Shown: in pieces, positions 1 to 8,560 of the stretch | Position numbering within the stretch: position 1 is the first letter of the stretch | Layout: every line of letters begins with the position of its first letter | Origin: Rhodococcoides fascians NBRC 12155 = LMG 3623 | Lineage (GTDB): Bacteria > Actinomycetota > Actinomycetes > Mycobacteriales > Mycobacteriaceae | Length of the DNA: 64,000 nt | Reading direction: 5' to 3' | NCBI RefSeq assembly: GCF_001894785.1 | Contig: NZ_BCWW01000010.1 | Span: 202,050-266,049 of the forward strand | Notes under the pieces: generated by a model | The model's database searches: none | Seen by the model: only the letters and a program-made list of their open reading frames with translations | What the model was told of the DNA's origin: nothing | Position numbers and translations under genes: made by a program

Positions 1-1139
1 TCGGTGTGCGGTGCCAGCGCCGCCGTGACCCGTTCGGCGAGAAGTGCACCACCCGTCGCTTCGAGGTTGCGCGCCATGGCATCTGGATGCACATGCAGAC
101 CGGTCAGGCTCGTCGCTATGCGATGCGCACCGCCGCCGGTGAGGCGTAGCAGATCGGTGACGGTCTCCCATTCGGCGTGCCACGAGCCGGCGGCGCGCTG
201 CTGCTCGTGGTCCATGTTCGCCAGCACTGTCGCAACGGCTCCCGGCACCCGTCGGGCCGCAGCCCGCGCGGTGACGGCGGCGATCGGGTTGCGCTTGTGT
301 GGCATTGCCGACGAACCTCCCGGCGCGTTCTCGGACACCTCGGCCAGTTCGGTGGCGGACATCGACACGATGTCCCCGGCGATCTTCGCAATGGAGCCCG
401 CGGCAATACCCAACGCGCACGCCAGATCTGCGACGGTGACGCGGTCGGTGTGCCAGGGCGCAGTCTGTGGTGCCAGACCGAGGGCGTCCGCGAGCGCGGC
501 GGCAATGGCCGGACCGTGCGGATGTACGGCGGCCATCGTTCCGGCGGCACCACCGTATTGCACACAGCACGACCGCCGAACCGCAGCGAGACGGTGACTC
601 GAACGATGCAGCGCCCCAGCCCAATTGGCGGCCACCAGCCCGAAAGTAGTGGGTAACGCCTGCTGGCCGAGGGTGCGCGCGACCATAGGAGTGGTTCGGT
701 GCGCCAGCGCCAGGCCTCGCGCCGCGGTATGTGCATCACCGAGCGACGCCTCGACGACCGTGAGTGCGTCACGTGCGACGAGCATGGACGCGGTGTCCAT
801 GATGTCCTGGCTGGTCGCCCCGGGGTGCACTGCAGCAGCAGGAACTCCGCGCTCGGACACCGCGTTTCGCAGTACTTTCACCAGTGGTATCACCGGATTC
901 CCACCGGCCGCTGCAGCCGCTCCGAGTGCTGTGATGTCCAGAGATTCACCCAGCTCTGCCGCGACCGCGGTGATGATGTCCGCATGCTTCGCGTCGACCA
1001 CGCCGACCGAGGCAGCCGCCCGGGAGAGGGCTGCCTCGACGTCGAACATCGCCCGAACCCAGCCTCGGTCGCCGACGATCGGTGCGATGATCTCGCTGCC
1101 GAATGTCGGATCGAACAGTGCCCCTCTATCGGAAGCCAT
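1..1139 (-). CDS. pcaB: 3-carboxy-cis,cis-muconate cycloisomerase, C-terminus outside window
   Basis: The frame is open from an ATG at 1139 to the left edge (379 codons, no stop), so the gene is incomplete. The enzyme converts 3-carboxy-cis,cis-muconate to 4-carboxymuconolactone, the step after protocatechuate ring opening. It belongs to the fumarase/aspartase superfamily: the signature GSSAMPHKRNP is readable at about codons 270-280, and HPGATSQDIMDT near codon 95 is the conserved block of PcaB/adenylosuccinate lyase-type enzymes. A Shine-Dalgarno-like AAAGAGG precedes the ATG. It starts 42 bp after pcaG on the same strand, so it is the third gene of a pcaHGB operon. In rhodococci pcaL and pcaR usually follow, which would lie outside this window. 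Confidence 0.93.
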   Translation of the reverse strand, partial: MASDRGALFDPTFGSEIIAPIVGDRGWVRAMFDVEAALSRAAASVGVVDAKHADIITAVAAELGESLDITALGAAAAAGGNPVIPLVKVLRNAVSERGVPAAAVHPGATSQDIMDTASMLVARDALTVVEASLGDAHTAARGLALAHRTTPMVARTLGQQALPTTFGLVAANWAGALHRSSHRLAAVRRSCCVQYGGAAGTMAAVHPHGPAIAAALADALGLAPQTAPWHTDRVTVADLACALGIAAGSIAKIAGDIVSMSATELAEVSENAPGGSSAMPHKRNPIAAVTARAAARRVPGAVATVLANMDHEQQRAAGSWHAEWETVTDLLRLTGGGAHRIATSLTGLHVHPDAMARNLEATGGALLAERVTAALAPHT

Positions 1140-1181
1140 GGTCCTCTTTCACCGCATCGTCGATCAGTTCGGGAGCGTGCA

Positions 1182-1820
1182 TCACAGCGCGAAGAACGGG
1201 GTCTCGTCTCCGTCCGGATCGGTGTTCTGTAACACGATATCGAGGTGGTAGCCGCCGTCCACTGTGGTGGCGACGAGTCGGGCTCGCTTGTCGGCGGGCA
1301 AGGCGGACAGCACCGGATCGATTTCGTTGGCCTCGGCCTCGTCCGGGAAGTACATCCGCGTGACGACCCGCTCGAGCATTCCGCGGGCAAAGATTCCGAC
1401 GTCGATGTGGGGTGCTTCGACGAGGTCGTTCTCGGCGGGCAACGGCCCCGGTTTGATGGTCGTGATCGTCATCGTTCCCCGTGCATCGGCAAATGCTCGA
1501 CCGAAGCCGCGGAAACCTGCGACACGTGGTGCCACGGCACCCCGTGGATCGTCCGGATGGTCGAAGCGACCGTCGGAGTCGGCCTGCCAGGTCTCGATCA
1601 TGGCGTCGGACACCGGTTGACGAGCCCCGTCCACGAGGGTGAACGTCAGGGTGATCGCCTCGGCGGTGCCGGGAGGTACCACGTCCTGTCCGGCCGGCCA
1701 CAGCAGACCGATGTGGACGTAGGGCCCGACCGTCTGAGAGGGCGTCTGACCGAACGGTGCGGTGGTGAAATCGGCACCGGTCACCACCGGGTACCGGGGA
1801 GCGAACTCGGGGTCAGTCAT
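1182..1820 (-). CDS. pcaG: Protocatechuate 3,4-dioxygenase, alpha subunit
   Basis: This 212-residue subunit pairs with PcaH in the non-haem Fe(III) intradiol dioxygenase that cleaves protocatechuate to 3-carboxy-cis,cis-muconate. The N-terminal [16 protein letters not shown] stretch is typical of alpha subunits. The intradiol core follows, with [18 protein letters not shown] and [18 protein letters not shown]. The HxH-containing Tyr/His iron-ligand set of PcaH is not reproduced here, as expected for the non-catalytic alpha chain. The ATG at 1820 is preceded by a good GAGGAGG ribosome site and overlaps the end of pcaH by 8 bp, which implies translational coupling. Confidence 0.95.
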   Translation of the reverse strand: MTDPEFAPRYPVVTGADFTTAPFGQTPSQTVGPYVHIGLLWPAGQDVVPPGTAEAITLTFTLVDGARQPVSDAMIETWQADSDGRFDHPDDPRGAVAPRVAGFRGFGRAFADARGTMTITTIKPGPLPAENDLVEAPHIDVGIFARGMLERVVTRMYFPDEAEANEIDPVLSALPADKRARLVATTVDGGYHLDIVLQNTDPDGDETPFFAL

Positions 1821-2529
1821 CGTGGTCGTCCTCCTCGAACGGGGTGGCGTTGCGTCCGCGCAGAACGATGTCGAACCTGAACCCGAGAGCCCAGTTCGGT
1901 TGTGTTGCTTCGTAATCGAAGGTGCTGATCATGCGAGCACGCGCGTCTTCGGGGGCTGCGTTGTAGATGGGATCCTGGAAGAACATGGGGTCGTCGGGGA
2001 AGTACATCTGCGTCACCAACCGCTGGGTGAATGCGTGACCGAACAGGGAAAAGTGAATGTGGGCAGGCCGCCATGCGTTGTGGTGGTTGCCCCAGGGGTA
2101 CGCGCCCGGTTTGATCGTGGTGAAACGGTATCGGCCGTCGGCATCGGTGAGTACTCGGCCCACGCCGTCGAAATGCGGGTCGAGAGGTGCAGGCCAGCGA
2201 TCACCCGAGTGTCGGTAACGCCCGCCCGCGTTGGCCTGCCAGACCTCGACGAGGGTGTTCGGGATCGCTCTGCCGTCGCTGTCGAGCACTCGTCCGTGCA
2301 CGGTGATGCGTTGCCCCTGAGCTTCACCACCTCGCGCGAGTGTCAGGTCGGCGTCGGAGTCGGTGACCCGTCCCTCGCCCAGAACCGGACCGGTGATCTC
2401 GGTCAATCGTTGGGGGAGAAGCGTCAACGGCTGCGCCGGATGCCGCAGGGCAGTGGTCCGGTACTCGGCGAAGTCGCGTGGTGCATGGACACCCGTCTGG
2501 TCCCGGTACTCGGGCGGGAGATGAAGCAT
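1813..2529 (-). CDS. pcaH: Protocatechuate 3,4-dioxygenase, beta subunit
   Basis: This is the catalytic subunit (238 residues) of the intradiol ring-cleaving dioxygenase of the protocatechuate branch. The iron-site region is clear: a Tyr in [11 protein letters not shown], a second Tyr in [14 protein letters not shown], and the paired histidines in [11 protein letters not shown]. The open frame continues upstream to 2997, but the ATG at 2529 ([11 protein letters not shown]) is chosen because AGGAG lies at the right distance before it, and because further upstream the frame would run antisense into pcaI. First gene of the leftward pca operon, divergent from pcaI. Confidence 0.95.
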   Translation of the reverse strand: MLHLPPEYRDQTGVHAPRDFAEYRTTALRHPAQPLTLLPQRLTEITGPVLGEGRVTDSDADLTLARGGEAQGQRITVHGRVLDSDGRAIPNTLVEVWQANAGGRYRHSGDRWPAPLDPHFDGVGRVLTDADGRYRFTTIKPGAYPWGNHHNAWRPAHIHFSLFGHAFTQRLVTQMYFPDDPMFFQDPIYNAAPEDARARMISTFDYEATQPNWALGFRFDIVLRGRNATPFEEDDHDD

Positions 2530-2582
2530 CGACAGCTCCTGACGATCGTGGTGATCAAGCGCACTCGCCACCGTATACATGT

Positions 2583-2616
2583 GTTCGCATGGTGGCAACC
2601 TGTTCACATAACGCAC
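2583..2616. promoter_or_regulatory. Candidate PcaR (IclR-type) operator between pcaH and pcaI
   Basis: The 109-bp divergent region holds two related sites, GTTCGCATGGTGGCAAC (2583-2599) and GTTCACATAACGCAC (2602-2616). The second keeps the GTTC and CGCAC ends of the 15-mer I remember for pseudomonad PcaR/PcaU-type sites, with a divergent centre (10 of 15 positions). Its place between the two pca operons fits a shared regulator. This is a visual match only, and no pcaR gene lies inside the window. Confidence 0.35.
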
Positions 2617-2625
2617 ATTGTCGGG

Positions 2626-2638
2626 TACCGTCGCTGCC
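2626..2638 (+). promoter_or_regulatory. Leaderless-type -10 (TACCGT) for pcaI
   Basis: TACCGT is followed by 7 nt and then the pcaI ATG. There is no Shine-Dalgarno sequence, so transcription probably begins at or next to the start codon. The same TANNNT plus 6-8 nt arrangement recurs in front of six other genes in this window. Confidence 0.5.
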
Positions 2639-3388
2639 ATGTTGGACAAAGTCGTGGCCAGTGCCACAGAAGCGGTAGCGGACATCCCCGACGGGTCGTC
2701 GATCGCCGTGGGCGGGTTCGGGTTGGTGGGAGTGCCGGAGATCCTGATCGCCGCGGTGCTCGAGCAGGGAGCTACCGACCTCGAAACCATCAGCAACAAC
2801 TGCGGGACCGACGGCTTCGGTCTGGGAGTGCTGCTGGCGCAGCACCGCATTCGGCGCACGATCAGCTCGTACGTGGGATCCAACAAGGAATTCGCACGGC
2901 AGTACCTCGGCGGCGAACTGGAGGTGGAGCTGACCCCGCAGGGCACCCTCGCCGAGCGGCTGCGAGCCGGTGGTGCCGGTATTCCGGCGTTCTTCACCCC
3001 CGCGGGTGTCGGGACGCAGGTGGCCGACGGCGGTTTGCCGCTGCGCTACGACGGCAGCGGCGGCATCGCCGTGGCGAGTCCGCCGAAGGAGACCCGGGAA
3101 TTCGACGGGGTCACCTATGTGATGGAGCGCGGCATCGTCGCGGACTACGCCTTGGTCCACGCCTGGAAGGGCGACAGGCACGGAAACCTGGTGTTCCATG
3201 CCAGCGCACGGAACTTCAATCCACCGGCCGCCGCGTCGGGTCGGATCACCGTGGCGCAGGTCGAGCACCTGGTCGAGCCGGGGGAGATCGGTCCGGACGA
3301 GGTGCACACCCCGGGCATCCATGTGCAGCGGGTCGTGCATGTCGGCCCGGTCGAGGTCGGCATCGAGCAGAGGACGGTACGAGCATGA
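2639..3388 (+). CDS. pcaI: 3-oxoadipate CoA-transferase, alpha subunit
   Basis: Subunit A (249 residues) of the enzyme that transfers CoA from succinyl-CoA to 3-oxoadipate, the penultimate step of the beta-ketoadipate pathway. The family I CoA-transferase glycine-rich block [14 protein letters not shown] is at about residues 22-35, with the [13 protein letters not shown] and [13 protein letters not shown] stretches after it. A TTG at 2618 would add seven residues, but ATG 2639 fits the family start and the leaderless -10 just upstream. It overlaps pcaJ by 4 bp and is divergent from pcaHGB. Confidence 0.94.
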   Translation: MLDKVVASATEAVADIPDGSSIAVGGFGLVGVPEILIAAVLEQGATDLETISNNCGTDGFGLGVLLAQHRIRRTISSYVGSNKEFARQYLGGELEVELTPQGTLAERLRAGGAGIPAFFTPAGVGTQVADGGLPLRYDGSGGIAVASPPKETREFDGVTYVMERGIVADYALVHAWKGDRHGNLVFHASARNFNPPAAASGRITVAQVEHLVEPGEIGPDEVHTPGIHVQRVVHVGPVEVGIEQRTVRA

Positions 3389-4068
3389 GCGAGAAGATGT
3401 CCCGCGAACAGATGGCCGCCCGGGTGGCGCAGGAGCTCGGCGACGGGCAGTACGTCAACCTCGGAATCGGCATGCCGACCCTGGTGCCCAACTACATTCC
3501 GACCGACGTCTCGGTGATTCTGCATTCCGAGAACGGCGTGCTCGGCGTCGGCCCCTATCCCACCGAGGACGAACTCGATCCCGAGATCATCAACGCGGGC
3601 AAGGAAACCATCACGGTGCTTCCCGGCTCGTCCTACTTCGACTCGTCGCAGTCGTTCGGAATGATCCGCGGCGGCCAGGTCGACGTCGCCGTGCTGGGTG
3701 CTATGCAGGTCAGCGCCACCGGCGACCTCGCGAACTGGATGATCCCCGGGCACATGGTCAAGGGGATGGGTGGTGCCATGGATCTGGTGCACGGTGCCCG
3801 TCGCGTGATCGTCATGATGGAGCACGTCTCCCGGAAGGGTGAACCGAAGATTCTGCAGTCCTGCACTCTGCCGCTGACCGGGAAGGGCTGCGTGCACAGG
3901 ATCATCTCGGACATGGCGGTTCTGGACGTCACCGACGACGGGTTGCGCCTCGTCGAGACCGCGCCGGGGATCTCGGTGGACGAGGTCCGGAACGCCACCG
4001 CAGCCGAGCTACTCGTCGATGTCGCTGGGGAGTGGAGCCTGCGGAACGACTCAGGAGATACCGTCTGA
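3385..4068 (+). CDS. pcaJ: 3-oxoadipate CoA-transferase, beta subunit
   Basis: Subunit B (227 residues) of the 3-oxoadipate:succinyl-CoA transferase. The catalytic glutamate lies in [12 protein letters not shown], and [16 protein letters not shown] is the typical N-terminal block. The ATG overlaps the pcaI stop as ATGA. The last dozen codons (EWSLRNDSG region) are oddly different in character: they are made of a 24-bp element at 4029-4052 that recurs, inverted, at 39343-39366. The gene also overlaps the convergent fdhD by 18 bp. The repeat therefore seems to have supplied a new C-terminal tail. Confidence 0.95.
   Translation: MSEKMSREQMAARVAQELGDGQYVNLGIGMPTLVPNYIPTDVSVILHSENGVLGVGPYPTEDELDPEIINAGKETITVLPGSSYFDSSQSFGMIRGGQVDVAVLGAMQVSATGDLANWMIPGHMVKGMGGAMDLVHGARRVIVMMEHVSRKGEPKILQSCTLPLTGKGCVHRIISDMAVLDVTDDGLRLVETAPGISVDEVRNATAAELLVDVAGEWSLRNDSGDTV
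4029..4052 (-). repeat. 24-bp dispersed repeat copy at the pcaJ/fdhD junction
   Basis: The 24 nt here are exactly the reverse complement of 39343-39366 (core gttccgcaggctcc on the minus strand). Read on the minus strand the copy begins next to the fdhD stop codon; read on the plus strand it encodes the pcaJ tail. Confidence 0.85.
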
Positions 4069-4890
4069 CACCAGGACGCGGTCGGCGCGGGAGTAGATGT
4101 TCATCGACCGGCCGCGGAGAAAGCCGATCACCGTCAGTCCTGATTCGGTCGCGAGATCGACCGCGAGAGACGACGGTGCGGACACCGCAGCAAGTATGGG
4201 GATCCCGGCCATCACCGCTTTCTGCGCCAGCTCGAACGAGGCGCGGCCACTGACCATCAATATCATGCCGCGCAGCGGAACTCGATCGTGCTCGGTGGCC
4301 CAGCCGACGACCTTGTCCACCGCGTTGTGGCGTCCGACGTCCTCGCGGAGGACGAGCATGTCGCCGTCCGCAGTGAACAGCGCCGCAGCGTGCAAGCCGC
4401 CCGTGGTGTCGAAGACCTTCTGCGCTGCGCGCAGGGTGTCCGGTAGCCCGGCAAGGGTATCGGACGTCACAACGACGCCGTCGTCAGCAGGAGAATGCTT
4501 GGTGCGCAACCGAATTGCGTCGAGTGACCCCTTGCCGCAGACCCCGCACGACGAGGTCGTGTAGAAATTGCGTTCCACCCCGGTCTCGGGGGCTGCCACG
4601 CCCGGTGCCAGCGTGACGTCCAGGACGTTGTAGGTGTTCGCGCCCTCGTCGTCGACGCCGTCGCAGTACCGTGCCGCAGCGATATCGGCACGCGATGCAA
4701 TGACGCCCTCGGTCAGCAGAAAACCGTGGGCCAGTTCGACGTCGTGTCCCGGCGTACGCATCGTGACGGCAAGGGCTCTGCCGTCGACGCGCAGTTCCAT
4801 CGGTTCCTCCACCACCAAGGTGTCGGGACGGTCGACTCGGTGTTCGCCGCGTATTCGGACGACGGGTCTGCGAGCGGTGATCCGGCCCAT
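4051..4890 (-). CDS. fdhD: Formate dehydrogenase accessory sulfurtransferase
   Basis: FdhD (279 residues) passes sulfur from a cysteine desulfurase to the molybdenum cofactor of formate dehydrogenases. The conserved cysteine loop [15 protein letters not shown] is at about residues 113-127, preceded by [13 protein letters not shown]. Later family blocks include [16 protein letters not shown] and [13 protein letters not shown]. It reads leftward, tail to tail with pcaJ, and its stop codon abuts the dispersed repeat. No formate dehydrogenase gene is visible nearby, so the partner enzyme is encoded elsewhere. Confidence 0.95.
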   Translation of the reverse strand: MGRITARRPVVRIRGEHRVDRPDTLVVEEPMELRVDGRALAVTMRTPGHDVELAHGFLLTEGVIASRADIAAARYCDGVDDEGANTYNVLDVTLAPGVAAPETGVERNFYTTSSCGVCGKGSLDAIRLRTKHSPADDGVVVTSDTLAGLPDTLRAAQKVFDTTGGLHAAALFTADGDMLVLREDVGRHNAVDKVVGWATEHDRVPLRGMILMVSGRASFELAQKAVMAGIPILAAVSAPSSLAVDLATESGLTVIGFLRGRSMNIYSRADRVLVSDGIS

Positions 4891-4950
4891 CAGTGCCGAC
4901 TCGATACGCGGCGACGTCGAAAGCTCATACCTCGATTGTGGACCCTCGTG

Positions 4951-7110
4951 TCATCGGTCCGACGACTCGGTTGCCATTGCCCGCACGAGCGACACCAATC
5001 GCGGGTGTTCGGCGAGGTCGTCGACCAGCACTGCCGAGCCGTCGGAGTCGGCGAGCGGGACCTTCCAGTTGCCGTACTGGGTCTCGTCCGTACCCGGTTG
5101 GTTCTGAATGCGATGTTCACCGACCGCGTCGACGAGAGCGACGCCGATCAGCAGTGACGGGCTGCGCTGGACCAGCCGGTGCAACGCCTCGACGGTCTCG
5201 TGGTTGTCGGCATCGGCAGCGAGTAATCCACGGGTGCGGGCCAGGTTCAGAACCGCCTCTCGCGCAAGGGAATCCACTTCCTTTTCCGCATCGATGTCGC
5301 GCTCGAGCAGGCCGAGTCGGGACCGCAGTTCGATGTGCTCGCCTTCGAGGTATCCAGCGGTGGGAGGCAGGTCGTGCGTCGTCACCGACGTCAGGCACAG
5401 AGTCCGGTAGTCCTCGGGCGGGATAGGTCCGGAATCATCGGCCTCGAACCAGAGGATGGAGGTGCCGAAGATTCCGCGCTCGGTGAGGTATTCCTGCACC
5501 ATCGGCTCGAACACCCCGAGGTCCTCGCCGACCACTACCGCACCCGCGCGCTCGGCTTCGAGGGCGAGGATGCCGATCAGCGCCTCGTGGTCGTATTCGA
5601 CATACGTTCCGCCGCCGGCGTTCTCGGCCTCCTGCGGAATCCACCACAACCGGAACAGGCCCAGGATGTGGTCGACGCGGATGCCCCCGGCGTGACGCAG
5701 AATCGTGCGCAGCATGTCTCGGTACGGGACGTAGGCCATCTCGCGCAGTCGATCCGGATCCCATGGCGGTTGATTCCAGTTCTGGCCCTGTTGGTTGAAG
5801 TTGTCCGGCGGCGCTCCCACGGTGACTCCGGACACCAGTACGTCGCCGAGCGTCCACGCATCGGCGCCGCCGCGGGCGACTCCCACCGCGAGGTCGTGCA
5901 TGACGCCGATATCCATCCCGGCGTCGAGCGCGGCCCGCTGGGCAGCGGCCAGTTGCTCGTCACAGATCCACTGCAGCCACATGTGAAAGTCGATGCGCCC
6001 GGCCAGCTTTGCGCGTTGTTCGAGGACGAAATCGGTGCGGGGGTGCGCTGCGCGATCGGTCCATGCGGGATCGTTCGGGCCGAACTTCTCCGCCAGCGCG
6101 CTCCACACCGCAAAATCCCGGAGCCCGGTGTCCTCGCGTTCGACGAACGCCCGGAACGCGGACTCGCGGGCCGGACTGCGCTCGACCTTGTGGACGCGTT
6201 CGAGGGCGCGGAGCTTGGCCTTGAACGTCGCGTCCCGGTTCAGCTTCTTGGTGCGAACGTTCGCCTTGTCGAATCGAGCCGCGGCATCCTGGATCTTGCC
6301 GAACTGCTTGGGCGAGAGCAGCGCCGTCTCCCGAATGTTCTCGACACGGATGTACAGCGGATTGAAGAAGCGTCGCGTGGTCGGTAGATACGGAGAGGCC
6401 TCCACGGGCGTCGTCGGCCGGTCGGCGTGCAGCGGATTGACCAGCAGATAGTCGAATCCATGCACGCGGCCGGCGATGTCGACCATGTCCTCCAGGTCGG
6501 CGAGATCACCGATGCCCCACGAACGCGTCGAGCGCACCGAATACAGCTGTGCCAGCAGACCGGTACGTTGCCTGTCGGCAAGTTCGGCATTGGGCGACAA
6601 CGACTTCGGTGTGACCACGACGACCGTGTCCGAGGTTCGGACGGTGTTGTCCTCACCGATCGTCGTCGCAGTGAGGCTGTGCCATCCCAGCGGGGCATCG
6701 CCGGGCACCACGAACGTGGCACGTCCGATCAGCCGTCCGTCCACCTCGCGCGGATCGACCCAGACGTCGGCCTGCGGTACCTCGATGGCGTCGCCGTCCT
6801 CGGACACCATCGACACTTCCACCGGATTGCCGTGTGGCACATGCACCCACACCGTCGCGTCGGTGCCCTGGGTCGTGACGACCACGGGCGGAAGCAGGCG
6901 ACGCCACGGTGCGTTCTCGATGTCCTCCAGTGCGCGATCGACATCCTCGGTGGTTTCGGTCGTGTAACCGCGTGCAGCCAAGACCTGCCGCAGGGTCGCG
7001 TCGCTCACGTCGTGCTCGGTGTCGTCCCAGCCTCGGTACGACGTCGACGTACCGAGCCGCTGGGCGAGAGTCCGTAGGGCCTGCGAGTAATCCTCATCCG
7101 AATGTGCCAC
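4951..7110 (-). CDS. malQ: 4-alpha-glucanotransferase (amylomaltase, GH77)
   Basis: MalQ (719 residues from GTG 7110) moves alpha-1,4-glucan segments between maltodextrins in the cytoplasm. The N-terminal 150 residues resemble the beta-sandwich extension found in actinobacterial MalQ. The GH77 barrel shows the nucleophile region GGIRVDHILGLFRLWW, the acid/base region VVGEDLG and the third acidic residue in SVTTHDLPPTAGY. The 250s-loop segment GAPPDNFNQQGQNW is also present. The frame stays open upstream to 7719, but that part runs antisense into the anti-sigma gene, so GTG 7110 (VAHSDEDYSQAL) is preferred. No ribosome site is obvious. It stands alone, 60 bp before fdhD on the same strand. Confidence 0.92.
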   Translation of the reverse strand: MAHSDEDYSQALRTLAQRLGTSTSYRGWDDTEHDVSDATLRQVLAARGYTTETTEDVDRALEDIENAPWRRLLPPVVVTTQGTDATVWVHVPHGNPVEVSMVSEDGDAIEVPQADVWVDPREVDGRLIGRATFVVPGDAPLGWHSLTATTIGEDNTVRTSDTVVVVTPKSLSPNAELADRQRTGLLAQLYSVRSTRSWGIGDLADLEDMVDIAGRVHGFDYLLVNPLHADRPTTPVEASPYLPTTRRFFNPLYIRVENIRETALLSPKQFGKIQDAAARFDKANVRTKKLNRDATFKAKLRALERVHKVERSPARESAFRAFVEREDTGLRDFAVWSALAEKFGPNDPAWTDRAAHPRTDFVLEQRAKLAGRIDFHMWLQWICDEQLAAAQRAALDAGMDIGVMHDLAVGVARGGADAWTLGDVLVSGVTVGAPPDNFNQQGQNWNQPPWDPDRLREMAYVPYRDMLRTILRHAGGIRVDHILGLFRLWWIPQEAENAGGGTYVEYDHEALIGILALEAERAGAVVVGEDLGVFEPMVQEYLTERGIFGTSILWFEADDSGPIPPEDYRTLCLTSVTTHDLPPTAGYLEGEHIELRSRLGLLERDIDAEKEVDSLAREAVLNLARTRGLLAADADNHETVEALHRLVQRSPSLLIGVALVDAVGEHRIQNQPGTDETQYGNWKVPLADSDGSAVLVDDLAEHPRLVSLVRAMATESSDR

Positions 7111-7218
7111 GGTGTCGATCGTGCCAGTTCGACGGGCGCACGTCACCCGCACCGGTCGGCCGTTCACCGCAGGTTCGTTCCGCGGTGTGTTCGGGGGGCG
7201 ACACTCGTGTACTGCGAG

Positions 7219-7243
7219 GGTTGAAAGCTTCCCCGCTGGGTAG
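7219..7243 (+). promoter_or_regulatory. SigF-type promoter (GGTT-N15-GGGTAG)
   Basis: GGTT at 7219-7222 and GGGTAG at 7238-7243 are separated by 15 nt. This agrees with the mycobacterial SigF pattern (GGTTT, 15-17 nt, GGGTAT). It lies about 50 bp before the rsbW-like/sigF pair, so it indicates autoregulation. Confidence 0.65.
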
Positions 7244-7294
7244 TCTTGCTCGGCACACGAGAAACGAACTGCTTGGCGACGATGGGAAGTGCGG

Positions 7295-7726
7295 ATGGCT
7301 GGGGTCAGCAAGATCGAAGAACTGGAGCGAGATTCCGGTGCACCGGTCGAGCTGAGGGTGCGCGCCGAAGCCGACCAATTGCCGGTTGTGCGGGCCGTCG
7401 CGGAGACTCTCGTGTTGCTCAGTGACTTCACTCTCGACGACATCGCCGACGTGAAACTCGTCGTAGACGAGGTGTGCTCCCAGCTCATCAAAGGTTCGGT
7501 CGCCGACGCGGAACTCTCGTGCAGGTTCTCCGTCAACGATGCCGGGATCCGAATCGTCGTGACGTCCACGCTGACTCCGACGTCGGTCCCGAAGCAGGAC
7601 AGCTTCGGTTGGCACGTATTGCAAACTCTCGCAGACTCCATCGAACTCCGCGCCGACGACGCGATCGACGACGTTGCCGGCCGCACCGTCGCGATCGACG
7701 TGGTCAAGCGGAGGAGCAAGGTCTAG
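7295..7726 (+). CDS. Anti-sigma factor, RsbW/UsfX type
   Basis: This 143-residue protein resembles the HATPase-fold anti-sigma factor that precedes sigF in mycobacteria (UsfX/RsbW). The N-box region reads ADVKLVVDEVCSQLI, where classical RsbW kinases have an Asn after the acidic residue and UsfX-like proteins have degenerate residues. The DxGxG G1 box is not evident (DAGIRIVV), so kinase activity is doubtful. The C-terminal strand TVAIDVVKRR is typical. ATG 7295 is chosen because GGGAAG lies about 8 nt upstream; GTG 7289 is an alternative. It is directly followed by sigF with a one-base overlap, so the two are co-transcribed from the SigF-like promoter. Confidence 0.85.
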   Translation: MAGVSKIEELERDSGAPVELRVRAEADQLPVVRAVAETLVLLSDFTLDDIADVKLVVDEVCSQLIKGSVADAELSCRFSVNDAGIRIVVTSTLTPTSVPKQDSFGWHVLQTLADSIELRADDAIDDVAGRTVAIDVVKRRSKV

Positions 7727-8511
7727 TGCCGGTGCCGCAGGAACGAAGCACACGGCGAGAGTCCGACGATTACAGCGACGTGGTCGCGCTGATCCAGCAG
7801 ATGCAGGCGCTGGACGAGAATTCACCGCAGCGTTCCGTGCTGCGTGACCGCATCATCACGCGCTGCCTTCCTCTCGCCGAACACATCGCGCGCCGATTCG
7901 GTGGGCGCGGTGAAGCGCACGAGGACCTCTTGCAGGTGTCCAGGCTGGGTCTGGTCAATGCAGTCGACCGGTTCGACATCGAGCGTGGGTCGGATTTCGT
8001 CTCGTTCGCCGTCCCCACCATCATGGGCGAAGCACGTCGCTACTTCCGCGACGCCGGCTGGTCGGTACGGGTACCGCGACGCATGAAAGAGCTGAACTCG
8101 ATGATCTCGCAGGCGGTGGGATCGTTGTCGCAGAAGCTCGGTCGCGCCCCGACCGCGAGCGAGATCGCCGCCGAACTCGGGATCGACGTCAAGGAAGCAT
8201 CGCAGGCACTGCTTGCCCGCAGCGCGTATCAGACAGTGTCGGTCGATTCGGTGGTGAGCGAGGATCGCCTCCCGCTGATGGACACGCTCGGTGCCGACGA
8301 CCCGGAACTCGAGAAGATGGAAAGCTACCTCGCTGTGCGGCCCGCGCTGGAGAAGCTGCCCGAGCGCGAACGTCGCATCGTGGTGCTCCGGTTCTTCGGG
8401 TCCATGACTCAGACGCAGATCGCCGAAAAGGTCGGAATTTCGCAGATGCACGTGTCGCGCATTCTGGCGCGCACGCTCGCTCAGTTGCGTGAGGATCTCG
8501 GCGAGGACTGA
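7726..8511 (+). CDS. sigF: RNA polymerase sigma factor, SigF/SigB general-stress type
   Basis: A 261-residue group 3 sigma-70 factor of the SigF/SigB/SigG branch. Region 2 is seen as EDLLQVSRLGLVNAVDRFD and VSFAVPTIMGEARRYFRD, region 3 as RAPTASEIAAELGIDVKE, and region 4 as the C-terminal HTH ERRIVVLRFFGSMTQTQIAE with VGISQMHVSRILART. GTG 7726 overlaps the last base of the upstream stop codon, with GAGGAG 10 nt before. The upstream anti-sigma gene and the SigF-like promoter point to a self-activating stress regulon switch. No anti-anti-sigma gene is present in the window. Confidence 0.93.
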   Translation: MPVPQERSTRRESDDYSDVVALIQQMQALDENSPQRSVLRDRIITRCLPLAEHIARRFGGRGEAHEDLLQVSRLGLVNAVDRFDIERGSDFVSFAVPTIMGEARRYFRDAGWSVRVPRRMKELNSMISQAVGSLSQKLGRAPTASEIAAELGIDVKEASQALLARSAYQTVSVDSVVSEDRLPLMDTLGADDPELEKMESYLAVRPALEKLPERERRIVVLRFFGSMTQTQIAEKVGISQMHVSRILARTLAQLREDLGED

Positions 8512-8547
8512 ACCGGACACAGCCGACGCGGAACGATCTGTTGCCAC

Positions 8548-8560
8548 TACTGTCGTTCGC
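8548..8560 (+). promoter_or_regulatory. Leaderless-type -10 (TACTGT) for the S9 peptidase
   Basis: TACTGT plus 7 nt then ATG 8561. The identical hexamer and spacing occur before ndk. No Shine-Dalgarno sequence is present. Confidence 0.5.

Noticed and set aside
1762..3384. Upstream continuation of the pcaJ frame to 1762
   Set aside because: The part before 3385 overlaps pcaI, pcaH and pcaG in other frames and has no homology. ATG 3385 with the ATGA overlap is the real start.
4051..4890. Formate dehydrogenase cluster around fdhD
   Set aside because: No fdhF/fdhA-like molybdoprotein, Fe-S subunit or mob genes are within reach; the neighbours are pca and malQ.
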